Assembly (NCBI RefSeq): GCF_013376005.1
Contig: NZ_JABMJK010000001.1
Span: 1-64,000, forward strand
From: Duganella sp. SG902
GTDB taxonomy: Bacteria > Pseudomonadota > Gammaproteobacteria > Burkholderiales > Burkholderiaceae_D
Length of the DNA stretch: 64,000 bases
Direction: 5' to 3'
Shown here: piece by piece, positions 7,617 to 16,158 of the stretch
How positions within the stretch are numbered: the first letter of the stretch is position 1
Layout of the letters: every line of letters starts with the position of its first letter
Notes under the pieces: model-generated
The model's input: the letters and a program-made list of their open reading frames with translations, nothing else
Database searches by the model: none
Told to the model about the DNA's origin: nothing
Made by a program: the position numbers and the translations under genes

Positions 7617-8816
7617 ATGAACAACAACCGTCTCTACTTCCTCGACTGGATACGCATCCTCGCGTTCTTCGTGCTGATTCTCTACCACACCGGTATGTAC
7701 TACGTGACGTGGGACTGGCACGTGAAAAGCCCCTATGCCAGCGACGCCATCGAACCGCTGATGATCCTGTCCTCGCCATGGCGCCTCGGCCTGCTATTCA
7801 TGATTTCCGGCGTGGCCACCGCCTTCATGCTGCAAAAAGTCCGGGGCGGCGCGCTGCTCAGGCAGCGCAGCTGGCGGCTGCTGGTGCCACTGATCTTCGG
7901 CATGTTCGTGATCGTGCCGCCGCAGGCGTATTTTGAAGTCGTGGAAAAAGTCGCCTACCAAGGCGGCTACGGGGAATTCATGCGACTGTACATGGCCCGC
8001 TACCACGGCTTCTGCCGGGGCGACGATTGCCTGATCATGCCGACCTGGAATCACCTGTGGTTCGTTGCCTACCTGTGGGTCTACACCATGATCGGCGGTT
8101 TGATCGTGTGGCTGCTGGGTGCGCGCTTCAACGCCGTTTCCGACGCGCTGGGCCGCCTGCTGAGCGGCTGGCGCATCGTCGTGCTGCCGGTGGCGGTGCT
8201 GGCCGCCGCGCGCTTCACGCTGGCCGACCACTTCCCCTCGACGCACGCCCTGGTGGACGACTGGTACAACCACGCGCAGTACTTCTTCCTGTTCGCACTG
8301 GGCGCGCTGCTGGCGACGCAACGCGGATTGTGGTCCAGGATGGAGGCCCTGCGCTTCACCAGCCTCGGCTTGTGGCTCGCCAGCTGGGCGCTGATCGTCT
8401 GCTACTGGTCGATTCCGGAGGCGCTGGCCAACACACCCGAGGTCCAGCAATGGAAGCCGGTATTCCGCACCATCTACTGCCTGTGCCAGTGGGCGCCGAT
8501 CCTGACCGTGTGCGGCTTCGGCCACCGCCACCTGAACTTCGACAGCGCCAAGCGCCGCTACCTGACCGAAGCCGTGTTCCCGGTCTACATCCTGCACCAG
8601 ACCCTGATCGTCTGCATGGCGCACTGGATGAAGCCACTCAAACTGGCACCCGGCATCGAGGGCGTATTCCTGATCGTGCTGACCTTCGCCATCAGCTTCG
8701 CCGGGTTTGAAGTGGTGCGCCGCATCGCCGTGCTGCGCCCACTGTTTGGACTTACTTCACAAAAGTCAGCGTATGCCGCGCAGGCCCCGGCAGCAGCGGC
8801 GTCGCCCGCCCGGTAA
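7617..8816 (+). CDS. Acyltransferase-3 family membrane protein
   Basis: The 399-residue integral membrane protein starts with RLYFLDWIRILAFFVLILYHTG, the typical first helix of the acyltransferase-3 family with its conserved His (YHTG), and contains about ten membrane segments. Relatives transfer acetyl or succinyl groups to periplasmic glucans, lipopolysaccharide or other envelope sugars (OpgC, OafA). The start has an AAGGAG site. The last 65 bases overlap, in antisense, the 3' end of the penicillin acylase gene. The acceptor substrate is unknown. Confidence 0.87.
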   Translation: MNNNRLYFLDWIRILAFFVLILYHTGMYYVTWDWHVKSPYASDAIEPLMILSSPWRLGLLFMISGVATAFMLQKVRGGALLRQRSWRLLVPLIFGMFVIVPPQAYFEVVEKVAYQGGYGEFMRLYMARYHGFCRGDDCLIMPTWNHLWFVAYLWVYTMIGGLIVWLLGARFNAVSDALGRLLSGWRIVVLPVAVLAAARFTLADHFPSTHALVDDWYNHAQYFFLFALGALLATQRGLWSRMEALRFTSLGLWLASWALIVCYWSIPEALANTPEVQQWKPVFRTIYCLCQWAPILTVCGFGHRHLNFDSAKRRYLTEAVFPVYILHQTLIVCMAHWMKPLKLAPGIEGVFLIVLTFAISFAGFEVVRRIAVLRPLFGLTSQKSAYAAQAPAAAASPAR

Positions 8817-11160
8817 CCCAGTCCTCGCGGCCATCGAGGAAGTAAGGCGACAGCGGATGGCCGCTCTGCCCCGCCGGCATGTTGAAGATGCCCTGCTCCT
8901 CGTGGCCGGGCGACACGGTCAGGCGCTCGGATTGGCCGAAGGTCGGGCCGGAGACACGCGGCATGTGCTGGTCGCCCGGCAGCATGTCCGGCGCCACCTT
9001 CAGGTACTTGCCCAGCACCGGAATCGCGGAGGCCATCGGATGCGCGCTGGCGGCCGTGTTGCGCTGGCCCCAGGTGGCGGCCGACAGCGGCTGGCCATCC
9101 TTGGTCAGATCCTTGATGACGCGATCCATCGCCGTCACCTGCAAGGCTTGCCAATCGGCGTACCGCGGCGGCAGCCAGGCCGCCGGCCGCTGATCCAGCA
9201 GGCGCGCCAGCACCACCGGCCAGCGCGAACTCACCGAGGCCATGCTGGCCTTGGCATCGATCTTCGCCAGTTCCGCGTTCGCGCTTTCGTACAGAATGTC
9301 GTAGACCGCGTACATGAAACCGCGCGTGATGCGGTAGCTGACGGAGTCCACATCCGCCCTGCCGCTCCAGCCATCCTTGAGCAGCTTGAGCGCCTCGCCG
9401 CGCTGCGCGTTGCCAGCAACCGCTTTGGCATCCAATGCAGCGATGGCACGCTCGCGCCACGCCGTCAGGAACACGGCGCGGTTATCGAGGCCGATGGCGT
9501 AGACCTGTTTCACATCGGTTTTCGGGCCAAGCGCGGCCAGATCGTCGCGCACCTGATGGGTGCGGGCACCGAGGTCGAAGCCGCCGTCGCCGATCAACTG
9601 CGCGCCGCTGCCCGCCAATTGACGGCTATTGGCCGTGCCGATATGGCCATGCGCCGGGTTCACCACTTTCGGATACTCCTCCGGCGCCAGCCAGCCTTGC
9701 CACACACCTGCGGCGGCGTCCGCGCTCATTGGATAAGTCGACGCCACGCCAGCCGGTGCGCGGCGCGGCAGCGGGCCCGCGATGGTCCAGCCGATATTGC
9801 CCTTGTCATCGCCGCCGACGAGGTTCTGCGCCGGGATGCCCAGCGTCGGCGCGATCGCCAGCGCCTGATCCAGCGTGTCGGCCAGTTCCAGCTTGCCGGC
9901 GTTGAAGTTGACGGCGCCCGGCAGGTGCGCGGTCCAGTGCAACGCGTAGCTGCGGCCCTGTGCTTCGCGGATCGGGCCGAGCGAGGTTTCGCGCACGGCG
10001 AACTTCACGGCCGGCGCGCCTTTAATCAGGATGGTTTCCTCATGCGCAACCGGCGTCTCCCAGCCGGCTTGCGTGCGCACCTGGCCCGGCTTGGACGCAT
10101 CGCTTTCAAGCGCGATGAAGTCCATGTAATCGCCATAGCTGTTGGTGAAGCCCCAAGCCACGTGACCATTACTGCCGACCACCACGAATGGCGTGCCAGG
10201 CAGCGTTACGCCGACCATGCGGCGCTGGCCGCCCTTCCCGTCCGGGAACTGCAGCACGGCGCGATACCAGGTGTTCGGCAGTTGAATGCCGAGGTGCATA
10301 TCGTCCGCGACGATGGCGGCGCCGGTGTCCGTGCGGCTGCCCGCGACCGCCCAGTTGTTGCTGCCCACGGTGTTGAGGAATTCAGCGGCGGCCACCTTGG
10401 CCGGCGCCGGCGCGTCGGCGTCCTTCGGTTTGCCCCACCAGGCAGGCGGCGCGGCCGGAATCGCCACATCGGCGGCGGCGATGGTTGGCGCGTCGAGCGG
10501 CGCATCCCATGGCGTGGACTCGGGCGCCAGGAATGCGCGCTGCTCATCGTTGGCGTTGTCCTTGAACCAGCCGCGCGCCAGTTCACGCGGTTCCTGGCTG
10601 CCCTGCAGGTCGAAGTACATGGCCCAGATCACCAGCATCGTGTCGGACGGCGACCACGCGCGTGGCGGCAGGCCCACCAGCGCGTACTCGAACGGTTTGG
10701 CGCTCAGCGCATTGAGGCCATCATTGACACCCGCCACGTAACGCTCCAGCAGCGCGCGATCGGCCGCCGGCATGGCCTTGATCGCCAGTTCGGCGCGCGC
10801 GCGGAAACGGTGCAGACGATGCGATTTATCGAGCGGCAGCGCGCGTTCGCCAAACAGCTCGGACAACTCGCCGGCCGCCACGCGGCGCAGCAGATCCATT
10901 TGGAAGAAGCGCTCCTGCGCGTGCACAAAGCCGGTGGCATACGCCACATCGCCGCGACTGCCTCCACTGATGACCGGCACGCCATGCTCGTCGCGCGCCA
11001 CGCTGGCCGTGGTTTCCAGTCCGGCCGCCTGGCGCGAGCCCTCCAGCTGCGGCAAACTGCCGCGCAAATACAGCCACGCCGCGGCGATCGCCAGCACCAG
11101 TAAAGCCACCGCAGCGATCAGTATCCGCTTCGACCAGACCATCACCCCGTTTTTTTGCAT
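8752..11160 (-). CDS. Penicillin acylase-family amidase (Ntn hydrolase)
   Basis: The 802-residue precursor has an N-terminal membrane anchor or signal sequence (residues 11-33), an alpha subunit, a linker and a beta subunit that would start at the catalytic Ser267 in VGSNNWAVAG. Family members self-cleave before this Ser and hydrolyse amides such as penicillins or acyl-homoserine lactones in the periplasm. The quorum-quenching or beta-lactam role cannot be decided here. The length is normal for the family. It converges with and overlaps the acyltransferase gene; upstream is the MarR-GNAT gene in the same direction, about 80 bases away, so it may have its own promoter in that gap. Confidence 0.9.
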   Translation of the reverse strand: MQKNGVMVWSKRILIAAVALLVLAIAAAWLYLRGSLPQLEGSRQAAGLETTASVARDEHGVPVISGGSRGDVAYATGFVHAQERFFQMDLLRRVAAGELSELFGERALPLDKSHRLHRFRARAELAIKAMPAADRALLERYVAGVNDGLNALSAKPFEYALVGLPPRAWSPSDTMLVIWAMYFDLQGSQEPRELARGWFKDNANDEQRAFLAPESTPWDAPLDAPTIAAADVAIPAAPPAWWGKPKDADAPAPAKVAAAEFLNTVGSNNWAVAGSRTDTGAAIVADDMHLGIQLPNTWYRAVLQFPDGKGGQRRMVGVTLPGTPFVVVGSNGHVAWGFTNSYGDYMDFIALESDASKPGQVRTQAGWETPVAHEETILIKGAPAVKFAVRETSLGPIREAQGRSYALHWTAHLPGAVNFNAGKLELADTLDQALAIAPTLGIPAQNLVGGDDKGNIGWTIAGPLPRRAPAGVASTYPMSADAAAGVWQGWLAPEEYPKVVNPAHGHIGTANSRQLAGSGAQLIGDGGFDLGARTHQVRDDLAALGPKTDVKQVYAIGLDNRAVFLTAWRERAIAALDAKAVAGNAQRGEALKLLKDGWSGRADVDSVSYRITRGFMYAVYDILYESANAELAKIDAKASMASVSSRWPVVLARLLDQRPAAWLPPRYADWQALQVTAMDRVIKDLTKDGQPLSAATWGQRNTAASAHPMASAIPVLGKYLKVAPDMLPGDQHMPRVSGPTFGQSERLTVSPGHEEQGIFNMPAGQSGHPLSPYFLDGREDWVTGRATPLLPGPARHTLTFVK

Positions 11161-11241
11161 ACCATCCCCGTGATAAAAATCTCCAAGTTGGCCATACTGC
11201 CAGAGACGCGGGGCGCGGGCAATCCGGCAGGTACATGCGGG

Positions 11242-12180
11242 TCAGAGATCCAGCTCCCAGGTTTCGTTGACCATGTCCTTGCCGAAGGCGTGCACCGGCT
11301 CCTGGGCCACCAGCACATAGCCTTTGTTCTGATAGATGTGGCGCGCTTCCTTTTGCTGATCCGTGGTCCACAGCCGCATCTTGCGGTAGCCGGCGGCGCG
11401 GGCGAAGCGGTGGCATTCGTCCACCAGGCGCGTGCCAAGGCCGTAGCCGCGCGCCTGTTCCTCCACCAACAGCAGGCGCAGCTTGCCCACGCCCTCCTCG
11501 CCGCTGCGCGCCAGCGCGATCGAGCCGACCGGCTGGCCGTTCATCTCGGCGATCCAGCAATGCTCCAGCGTGGGATCGAAATCGCGCTCGAAATCGGCGC
11601 AAATCTGGCCGACCAGGGTTTCAAAGCTGCGATCCCAGCCCTGCTGCGTCGCGTAGATATCGCCGTGGCGGCGCGTGATCCACGCCATGTCGCCGGGACG
11701 ATGGGCGCGCAGCACGAAAGGCTGGGCGTATTTCAGGCCGCTCTCCGTGTCGAGCAGTTGGCGGATGGTGCGCATGGCGTCCAGCATGCGCAGTTGGTCC
11801 GATTCGTCGAAGCGCGACAGCATGTCGCCGACCTCCTCGCGCGAACGGCGGTCCAGCGGTTCGTAGACGGCGCGGCCGTGCGCCGTCAGATGCAGCAGCT
11901 TGGAGCGGCCGTCGGTGGCGGATGGGACTTTGCTGACCAGGCCCGCGCTTTCAAACTTGGCGATGATGCGGCTCAGGTACCCACGGTCCAGCCCAAGGTC
12001 GCGGCACAGCGCGGCGGATGGCTGGTCGCCGTGGTGCGCCAGCTCGTACAGCACGCGCATCTCGGTCAGCGTGAACTCGCTGTGCAGCAGGCCCTCGCGC
12101 AGCACGCCAATCTGGCGCGTGAAAAAGCGGTTGAACGAGCGGACCGCGGCAATACGGTCATTGAAAACAGGGACAAGCAT
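11242..12180 (-). CDS. MarR-type regulator fused to GNAT acetyltransferase
   Basis: The 312-residue protein has a MarR winged-helix domain (about residues 1-145) and a GNAT acetyltransferase domain (about 155-312) with the acetyl-CoA loop ARGYGLGTRL. This fusion is a known, widespread architecture whose acetylation substrate is generally unknown. It is transcribed away from the GAF gene; an 11-base palindrome in its promoter suggests self-control. Confidence 0.9.
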   Translation of the reverse strand: MLVPVFNDRIAAVRSFNRFFTRQIGVLREGLLHSEFTLTEMRVLYELAHHGDQPSAALCRDLGLDRGYLSRIIAKFESAGLVSKVPSATDGRSKLLHLTAHGRAVYEPLDRRSREEVGDMLSRFDESDQLRMLDAMRTIRQLLDTESGLKYAQPFVLRAHRPGDMAWITRRHGDIYATQQGWDRSFETLVGQICADFERDFDPTLEHCWIAEMNGQPVGSIALARSGEEGVGKLRLLLVEEQARGYGLGTRLVDECHRFARAAGYRKMRLWTTDQQKEARHIYQNKGYVLVAQEPVHAFGKDMVNETWELDL

Positions 12181-12206
12181 GGGAACTCCGGCGATCGTAT
12201 GGAGCG

Positions 12207-12235
12207 ATTTTGCGACAGATTGCTGACTGAGTCAA
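12207..12235 (-). promoter_or_regulatory. Promoter and palindromic operator of the MarR-GNAT gene
   Basis: On the minus strand TTGACT (12230-12235) and CAAAAT (12207-12212) are spaced by 17 bases. The perfect palindrome TGACTGAGTCA (12224-12234) covers the -35 box, a position that suits repression by the MarR domain. Confidence 0.5.
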
Positions 12236-12237
12236 CA

Positions 12238-12266
12238 TTGTGCACCGTAGGGGATAGTGCTACAGT
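12238..12266 (+). promoter_or_regulatory. Candidate promoter of the GAF/receiver operon
   Basis: TTGTGC (12238-12243) and TACAGT (12261-12266) are separated by 17 bases, 41 bases before the GAF gene start. It lies next to the palindrome shared with the divergent regulator. Confidence 0.45.
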
Positions 12267-12307
12267 GAGGCCAACACGACTACGCGGCCGTCGCGCCGCC
12301 TCCCGCC

Positions 12308-12811
12308 ATGTTAGCTGCGCCGATCCCCGACAACGACAAGGAGCGCCTTGCCGCCCTGCGCGCGTTACTGATCCTGGACACGCCGCCCGAGGAGCGTCTC
12401 GACAAGGTGGTGCAATTCGCGGCGCAGGAATTCGACGTGCCGGTGGCGCTGATCTCGCTGATCGACGAAAACCGGCAGTGGTTCAAGGCGCGCGTGGGCC
12501 TGGATGCGTGCGAGACCGGGCGCGATATCTCCTTCTGCGCGCACGCCATCCTGCAACCGGACATTTTCGTGATTCCCAACTCCCGCGCCGACGAACGCTT
12601 TGCCGACAACCCGCTGGTGACGGGGGCGCCGCACGTGATCTTCTACGCAGGCGCGCCGCTGCTCATGCCGTCCGGTTACGCGATCGGCACCTTGTGCCTG
12701 ATCGACCACCAGCCGCGCAATCTGGACAAGACCGAACTGGCCATCCTGTCATCGCTGCGCGACCTGCTGGTGGAAGAGCTGAGCAACCCGGCGGAGGCTG
12801 CCCATGGCTGA
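12308..12811 (+). CDS. GAF-domain protein
   Basis: The 167-residue protein is a single GAF domain. It opens with PIPDNDKERLAALRALLILD and ILDTPPEERLDK, the usual start of free-standing or sensor-kinase GAF domains, followed by ISLIDENRQWFKARVGL and SFCAHAI. It likely binds a small ligand or chromophore in the cytoplasm. There is no clear ribosome site before the ATG. It overlaps by 8 bases the next gene, a receiver-like protein, suggesting the two act together as a sensor and output without a kinase domain. Confidence 0.85.
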   Translation: MLAAPIPDNDKERLAALRALLILDTPPEERLDKVVQFAAQEFDVPVALISLIDENRQWFKARVGLDACETGRDISFCAHAILQPDIFVIPNSRADERFADNPLVTGAPHVIFYAGAPLLMPSGYAIGTLCLIDHQPRNLDKTELAILSSLRDLLVEELSNPAEAAHG

Positions 12812-13199
12812 GGCATCGCCGCGTCAACTCGACATGCTGCTGGTGGAAGAACAAAACCTGCTGCGCAAAACCGTCTCGCTGACGGCGCGCTCACTGGGGA
12901 TGGGGACCGTGCACGAAGCGGCCAACCTGCAAACCGCAGAGCGCCTGCTGCGCGAGCGGGCGTTCCACGGCGCGGTGATCTCGATCGACTGCGGCGGCGT
13001 CCATAACTTCGCTCTGGTGGACAAAGTGCGCAACGGCCTGTCGGCCAGCCAGGCCGACATCCCGATCGCGGTGATGGTGGACCAGGCCACCACCGACCTG
13101 ATGAAAGAACTGAAGGAACGCCGCGTCACCCGCGTCATCCTCAAACCCTTCCGCGCCAAAATCCTGCTGGAAGCGTTTGAATCGTTCAGCGGCGGCTAG
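12804..13199 (+). CDS. Receiver-like protein with altered active site
   Basis: The 131-residue protein follows the receiver-domain fold: LDMLLVEEQNLLRKT (acidic pair replaced by Glu15/Glu16-like residues), GAVISIDCG (possible phosphoacceptor Asp at the end of strand 3), IAVMVDQ (Asp where Thr/Ser is normal) and RVILKPF with the conserved Lys. There is no output domain. The unusual pocket suggests weak or absent phosphorylation, so it may be a protein-interaction partner of the GAF protein. It ends 4 bases inside the convergent lysR gene. Confidence 0.72.
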   Translation: MAEASPRQLDMLLVEEQNLLRKTVSLTARSLGMGTVHEAANLQTAERLLRERAFHGAVISIDCGGVHNFALVDKVRNGLSASQADIPIAVMVDQATTDLMKELKERRVTRVILKPFRAKILLEAFESFSGG

Positions 13200-14134
13200 T
13201 AGATTTCCCGCGCCACTTCGCGCACGGATTTGAGCAGCAGTTCCGCGCCCGGCGACAGGATATGGCCATCCACGGTGATGATGCCGAAAGCGTCCATCCG
13301 GCACGGCAGCTCGATCGGCAGGATGTTCAACACTCCCTGCGATTCGTAGTACTTGGCCACCGCGATCGGCATGACGTTCAAGGCGTCCGTCTGCTGCAGC
13401 AGCGGTTTAATCAACAGCACCGCCGTGGTGTCGACCACGTTGATCGGCACTTCCAGGCCCGCGCGGCGGAACATCAACTCGCAGCGCGCGCGCAGGATCG
13501 AGCCTTGCGGCGGCAGAATCCACGGCTGGTTGGCGATGTCGCGCAATTGCAGGCTCTTGGACTTGAGCAGTGGATGGCCGACGCGCACCACCGCGCACGC
13601 CGGCTCGTCGCCCAGTTCCTCGTAGCTCAGGCCCTCGGCGCTTTCGCGCTCCGGAATACGGCCGATCATGAAGTCCAGCCGGCCGCGCTGCAACTGCTCC
13701 AGCAGCACGTTGGACTGCTCCATCTCGACACCGATGCGCAGCTTGGGCGCGGCCTGCTTGGTGCGCGTGATCGCCTGCGGCAGCAGCGCGATCCCCGGCG
13801 TCATGATGGTGCCGATGTCCACCTGCCCGGTCAGCCCGGCCTTGATGGCGACGATATCCTCGTGCGCCAGCGAGAGGCTGGTCAGCGCCATGCGCGCGTG
13901 GCGGATCATGGTCTCGCCGTAGATGGTCGGCTCCATGCCGCGCGGCAGGCGCTCAAACAGCTGCACGCCCAGCATCTCCTCCAGATCCTTGAGCTGCTTG
14001 GACGCGGCAGGCTGCGTCATGTGCAGCTCTTCGGAGGCACGGTGGATGTTGCGTTGTTCGTCCAGCGCGATCAGCAGCAGCAGCTGGCGCGTTTTCAGGC
14101 GCGCGCGCAGGAACCAATTGGGGTTAGTATCCAT
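13196..14134 (-). CDS. LysR-family transcriptional regulator (sugar-responsive, GbpR-like)
   Basis: The 312-residue protein has a winged-helix domain (about 10-70, RQLLLLIALDEQRNIHRASEELHMTQPAASKQLKDLE) and a LysR substrate-binding domain (about 100-305). The sequence resembles regulators of galactose/arabinose uptake operons in proteobacteria; that assignment is from memory and moderate. It lies just downstream of the arabinan locus with a 56-base gap holding ATATC/GATAT repeats, which recur before other genes of the locus. It is therefore the likely regulator of that locus, responding to arabinose or a pathway intermediate. Confidence 0.85.
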   Translation of the reverse strand: MDTNPNWFLRARLKTRQLLLLIALDEQRNIHRASEELHMTQPAASKQLKDLEEMLGVQLFERLPRGMEPTIYGETMIRHARMALTSLSLAHEDIVAIKAGLTGQVDIGTIMTPGIALLPQAITRTKQAAPKLRIGVEMEQSNVLLEQLQRGRLDFMIGRIPERESAEGLSYEELGDEPACAVVRVGHPLLKSKSLQLRDIANQPWILPPQGSILRARCELMFRRAGLEVPINVVDTTAVLLIKPLLQQTDALNVMPIAVAKYYESQGVLNILPIELPCRMDAFGIITVDGHILSPGAELLLKSVREVAREIY

Positions 14135-14140
14135 AGTCTT

Positions 14141-14159
14141 ATGATATCATGTTCGATAT
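14141..14159. promoter_or_regulatory. AT-rich palindromes before lysR (candidate operator)
   Basis: The perfect palindrome ATGATATCAT (14141-14150) and the spaced repeat ATATC-N6-GATAT (14144-14159) lie 7-25 bases upstream of the lysR start. The same half-sites with the same 6-base spacing occur before ytfQ. Autoregulation by the LysR protein is inferred. Confidence 0.45.
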
Positions 14160-14190
14160 TGATTTATACACAATACCGCGAGTTTAGATA

Positions 14191-15147
14191 TCACTTGCAA
14201 GCAGCACTAGGATTGGCCGCCGGGCCTTCCTTGGTCTGCTTGATGAATGGAATGGTGCCGTCGGCGTTGTAGGTGAACTCCTCCACCGCCACCGAACGGC
14301 GGAACTCGCCGCCGCCCGGCAGTTTGGCGTTGTGGTAGAAGATGTAGTTCTTTCCATTGAACTCGACGATGGTCTGGTGGATGGTCTTCACCTTGGCGTT
14401 TTTCGACATGATCACGCCCTGATACTTCCACGGGCCAGTGGCGGAAGGGCCGGTGTAGTACGCCGTCTCCTCGGGATAGTCGCGCGAGTACGACAGGTAG
14501 TAGGTGCCTTTATGCTTGTGCAGGTAAGGCGCCTCGGTGAAGCGGTCCATGCCGACGGTGTGGACCGGGCCATCCAGTTCGGTCATGTTGGCTTTCAGCT
14601 TGGCGTACTTCAGCACCGTATTGCCCCAGTAGAGATAAGCCTGGCCGTCATCGTCGATGAACACGCCCGGGTCGATGTCGTCCCACGCGATCGGCGCTTC
14701 CAGCGTCATGTTGTTGGTGACAAGCGCGGAGCCGCGCGCGTCCACGAACGGCCCTTCCGGCTTGTCCGACACCGCCACGCCGATGGCGCGGCCGGGGATC
14801 GAGGCGTGATCCACGGTGGCGTAGAAGTAGTATTTACCATCGCGCTTGGTGATGTCGCCAGCCCACGCATCGACTTTGCCGATCGCCCATTTGAAGGCGG
14901 ACGGCTGGATCGGCGAACCACGATCGGTCCAGTTCTTCATGTCGCAGCTGCTGTACAGGCGCCATTCCTTCATGACGTAGTCCTTGTCGGTCGGCGAAGC
15001 CTGGTCATGGCCGACGTACAGATAGACGGTGCCGTTTTCCACGAAGGCCGCCGGATCGGCGGTGAACAGCTTGGGCAGGATCGGATTGGCCGCGTGCGAG
15101 GCGCACGCCAGCAGGCTCGCCGCGGCGAACATCATGGTTTTTTTCAA
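14191..15147 (-). CDS. Secreted GH43-family glycosidase (arabinofuranosidase/arabinanase-like)
   Basis: The 318-residue protein has a signal peptide (cleavage near residue 19, after ASHA) and a five-bladed GH43 beta-propeller. Likely catalytic residues are the Asp in FTADPAAF (base), the Asp in DDIDPGVF and the Glu in RFTEAPYL (acid). GH43 enzymes release L-arabinose or xylose from arabinan, arabinoxylan or oligosaccharides. It is the last gene of the ytfQRT-yjfF operon, 24 bases after the permease gene, which ties import to cleavage. The exact linkage specificity is not readable. Confidence 0.85.
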   Translation of the reverse strand: MKKTMMFAAASLLACASHAANPILPKLFTADPAAFVENGTVYLYVGHDQASPTDKDYVMKEWRLYSSCDMKNWTDRGSPIQPSAFKWAIGKVDAWAGDITKRDGKYYFYATVDHASIPGRAIGVAVSDKPEGPFVDARGSALVTNNMTLEAPIAWDDIDPGVFIDDDGQAYLYWGNTVLKYAKLKANMTELDGPVHTVGMDRFTEAPYLHKHKGTYYLSYSRDYPEETAYYTGPSATGPWKYQGVIMSKNAKVKTIHQTIVEFNGKNYIFYHNAKLPGGGEFRRSVAVEEFTYNADGTIPFIKQTKEGPAANPSAACK

Positions 15148-15171
15148 AATACTCTCCAGTGTTTTTTTGAT

Positions 15172-16158
15172 TTATTTTTTATTGGTGCGCATGGTCATCA
15201 CGCGCTGTACTACGCAGAACACGAACAACAGGCCGCCGATGACAATCTTGGTCCACCAGGAGCTCAGCGTGCCATCGAAAGCGATCAGCGTCTGGATGGA
15301 ACCCAGCACCAGCACGCCGGTCAGCGCGCCGGCCACGTAGCCGTAGCCGCCGCTCAGCAGCGTGCCGCCGATAACCACCGCCGCGATCGCATCCAGCTCG
15401 GTGCCCTGCGCGTGCAGGCCGTAACCGGACAGCATGTAGAACGAGAACAGCACACCGGCCAGTGCGGCGCAGAAGCCACTGAACGCGTAGATCAGCACCT
15501 TGGTGCGCGCCACGCGCAGGCCCATCATCAGCGCCGACTGCTCGTTGCCGCCAATGGCGTAGATGGCGCGGCCGAACGGCGTGCAGTGCGCGACGTAGAT
15601 GGCGCCCGCCAGCGTCACCAGCGCGATCAGCGCGCCCGGCGAGATGAAGCAGTCGCCAAGCGGCAGCTGGGTTTGCGACAGCGCGACGAAGAACGGATCC
15701 TCGATGGTGATGGAGTTAATGCTGATCAGGTAGCACAGGCCGCGCGCCAGGAACATGCCCGCCAGTGTGACGATGAACGGCTGCAGCTTGAAGTAGTGGA
15801 TCATCGCGCCCATGCCGGCGCCAAACAGCGTACCGACCGCCAGCGCGACGGCGATCACCAGCAGCGGGTGCCAGTGCCAGTTCTGCAGCATGTAGGCGCA
15901 GATCATGGTGGTCAGCGCCAGCACCGAGCCGACCGACAGGTCGATGCCGCCCGAAAGAATGACGAAGCTCATGCCAACCGCGATCACCAGCAGGAAGGCG
16001 TTGTCGATCAGGAGGTTGAACAGCACCTGCAGCGACAGGAAGCCCGGATACGCGGCCCCGCCCGCGCCCAGCAGGACGACCAGCAGGAACACGGTGATCA
16101 GGGAAGTGAAGTACGGCGACGAGGTGATCGAGCGCGCCGGAAGGCTCATGGTGCTCAT
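15172..16158 (-). CDS. yjfF: Sugar ABC transporter permease (YjfF-like)
   Basis: The 328-residue permease has about eight to ten membrane segments and the branched-chain/ribose-type permease motif GGIDLSVGSVLALT (about residues 60-73). Together with the preceding permease it would form the inner-membrane channel of a YtfQ-type furanose importer. The start ATG at 16156-16158 overlaps the stop of the upstream permease gene by one base (TAATG), a sign of coupled translation; a longer frame running back over that gene is rejected. Confidence 0.88.
   Translation of the reverse strand: MSTMSLPARSITSSPYFTSLITVFLLVVLLGAGGAAYPGFLSLQVLFNLLIDNAFLLVIAVGMSFVILSGGIDLSVGSVLALTTMICAYMLQNWHWHPLLVIAVALAVGTLFGAGMGAMIHYFKLQPFIVTLAGMFLARGLCYLISINSITIEDPFFVALSQTQLPLGDCFISPGALIALVTLAGAIYVAHCTPFGRAIYAIGGNEQSALMMGLRVARTKVLIYAFSGFCAALAGVLFSFYMLSGYGLHAQGTELDAIAAVVIGGTLLSGGYGYVAGALTGVLVLGSIQTLIAFDGTLSSWWTKIVIGGLLFVFCVVQRVMTMRTNKK

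Noticed and set aside
5601-7721. Minus-strand open frame of about 700 codons
   Set aside because: It lies opposite the DUF3857/transglutaminase gene, which has a signal peptide and catalytic triad; the opposite frame shows nothing recognisable.
8707-11103. Plus-strand open frame of about 800 codons
   Set aside because: It is the shadow of the penicillin acylase gene, with skewed composition and no recognisable motif.
11155-12882. Plus-strand frame running over the MarR-GNAT and GAF genes
   Set aside because: It has no domain similarity and overlaps two well-supported genes in other frames.
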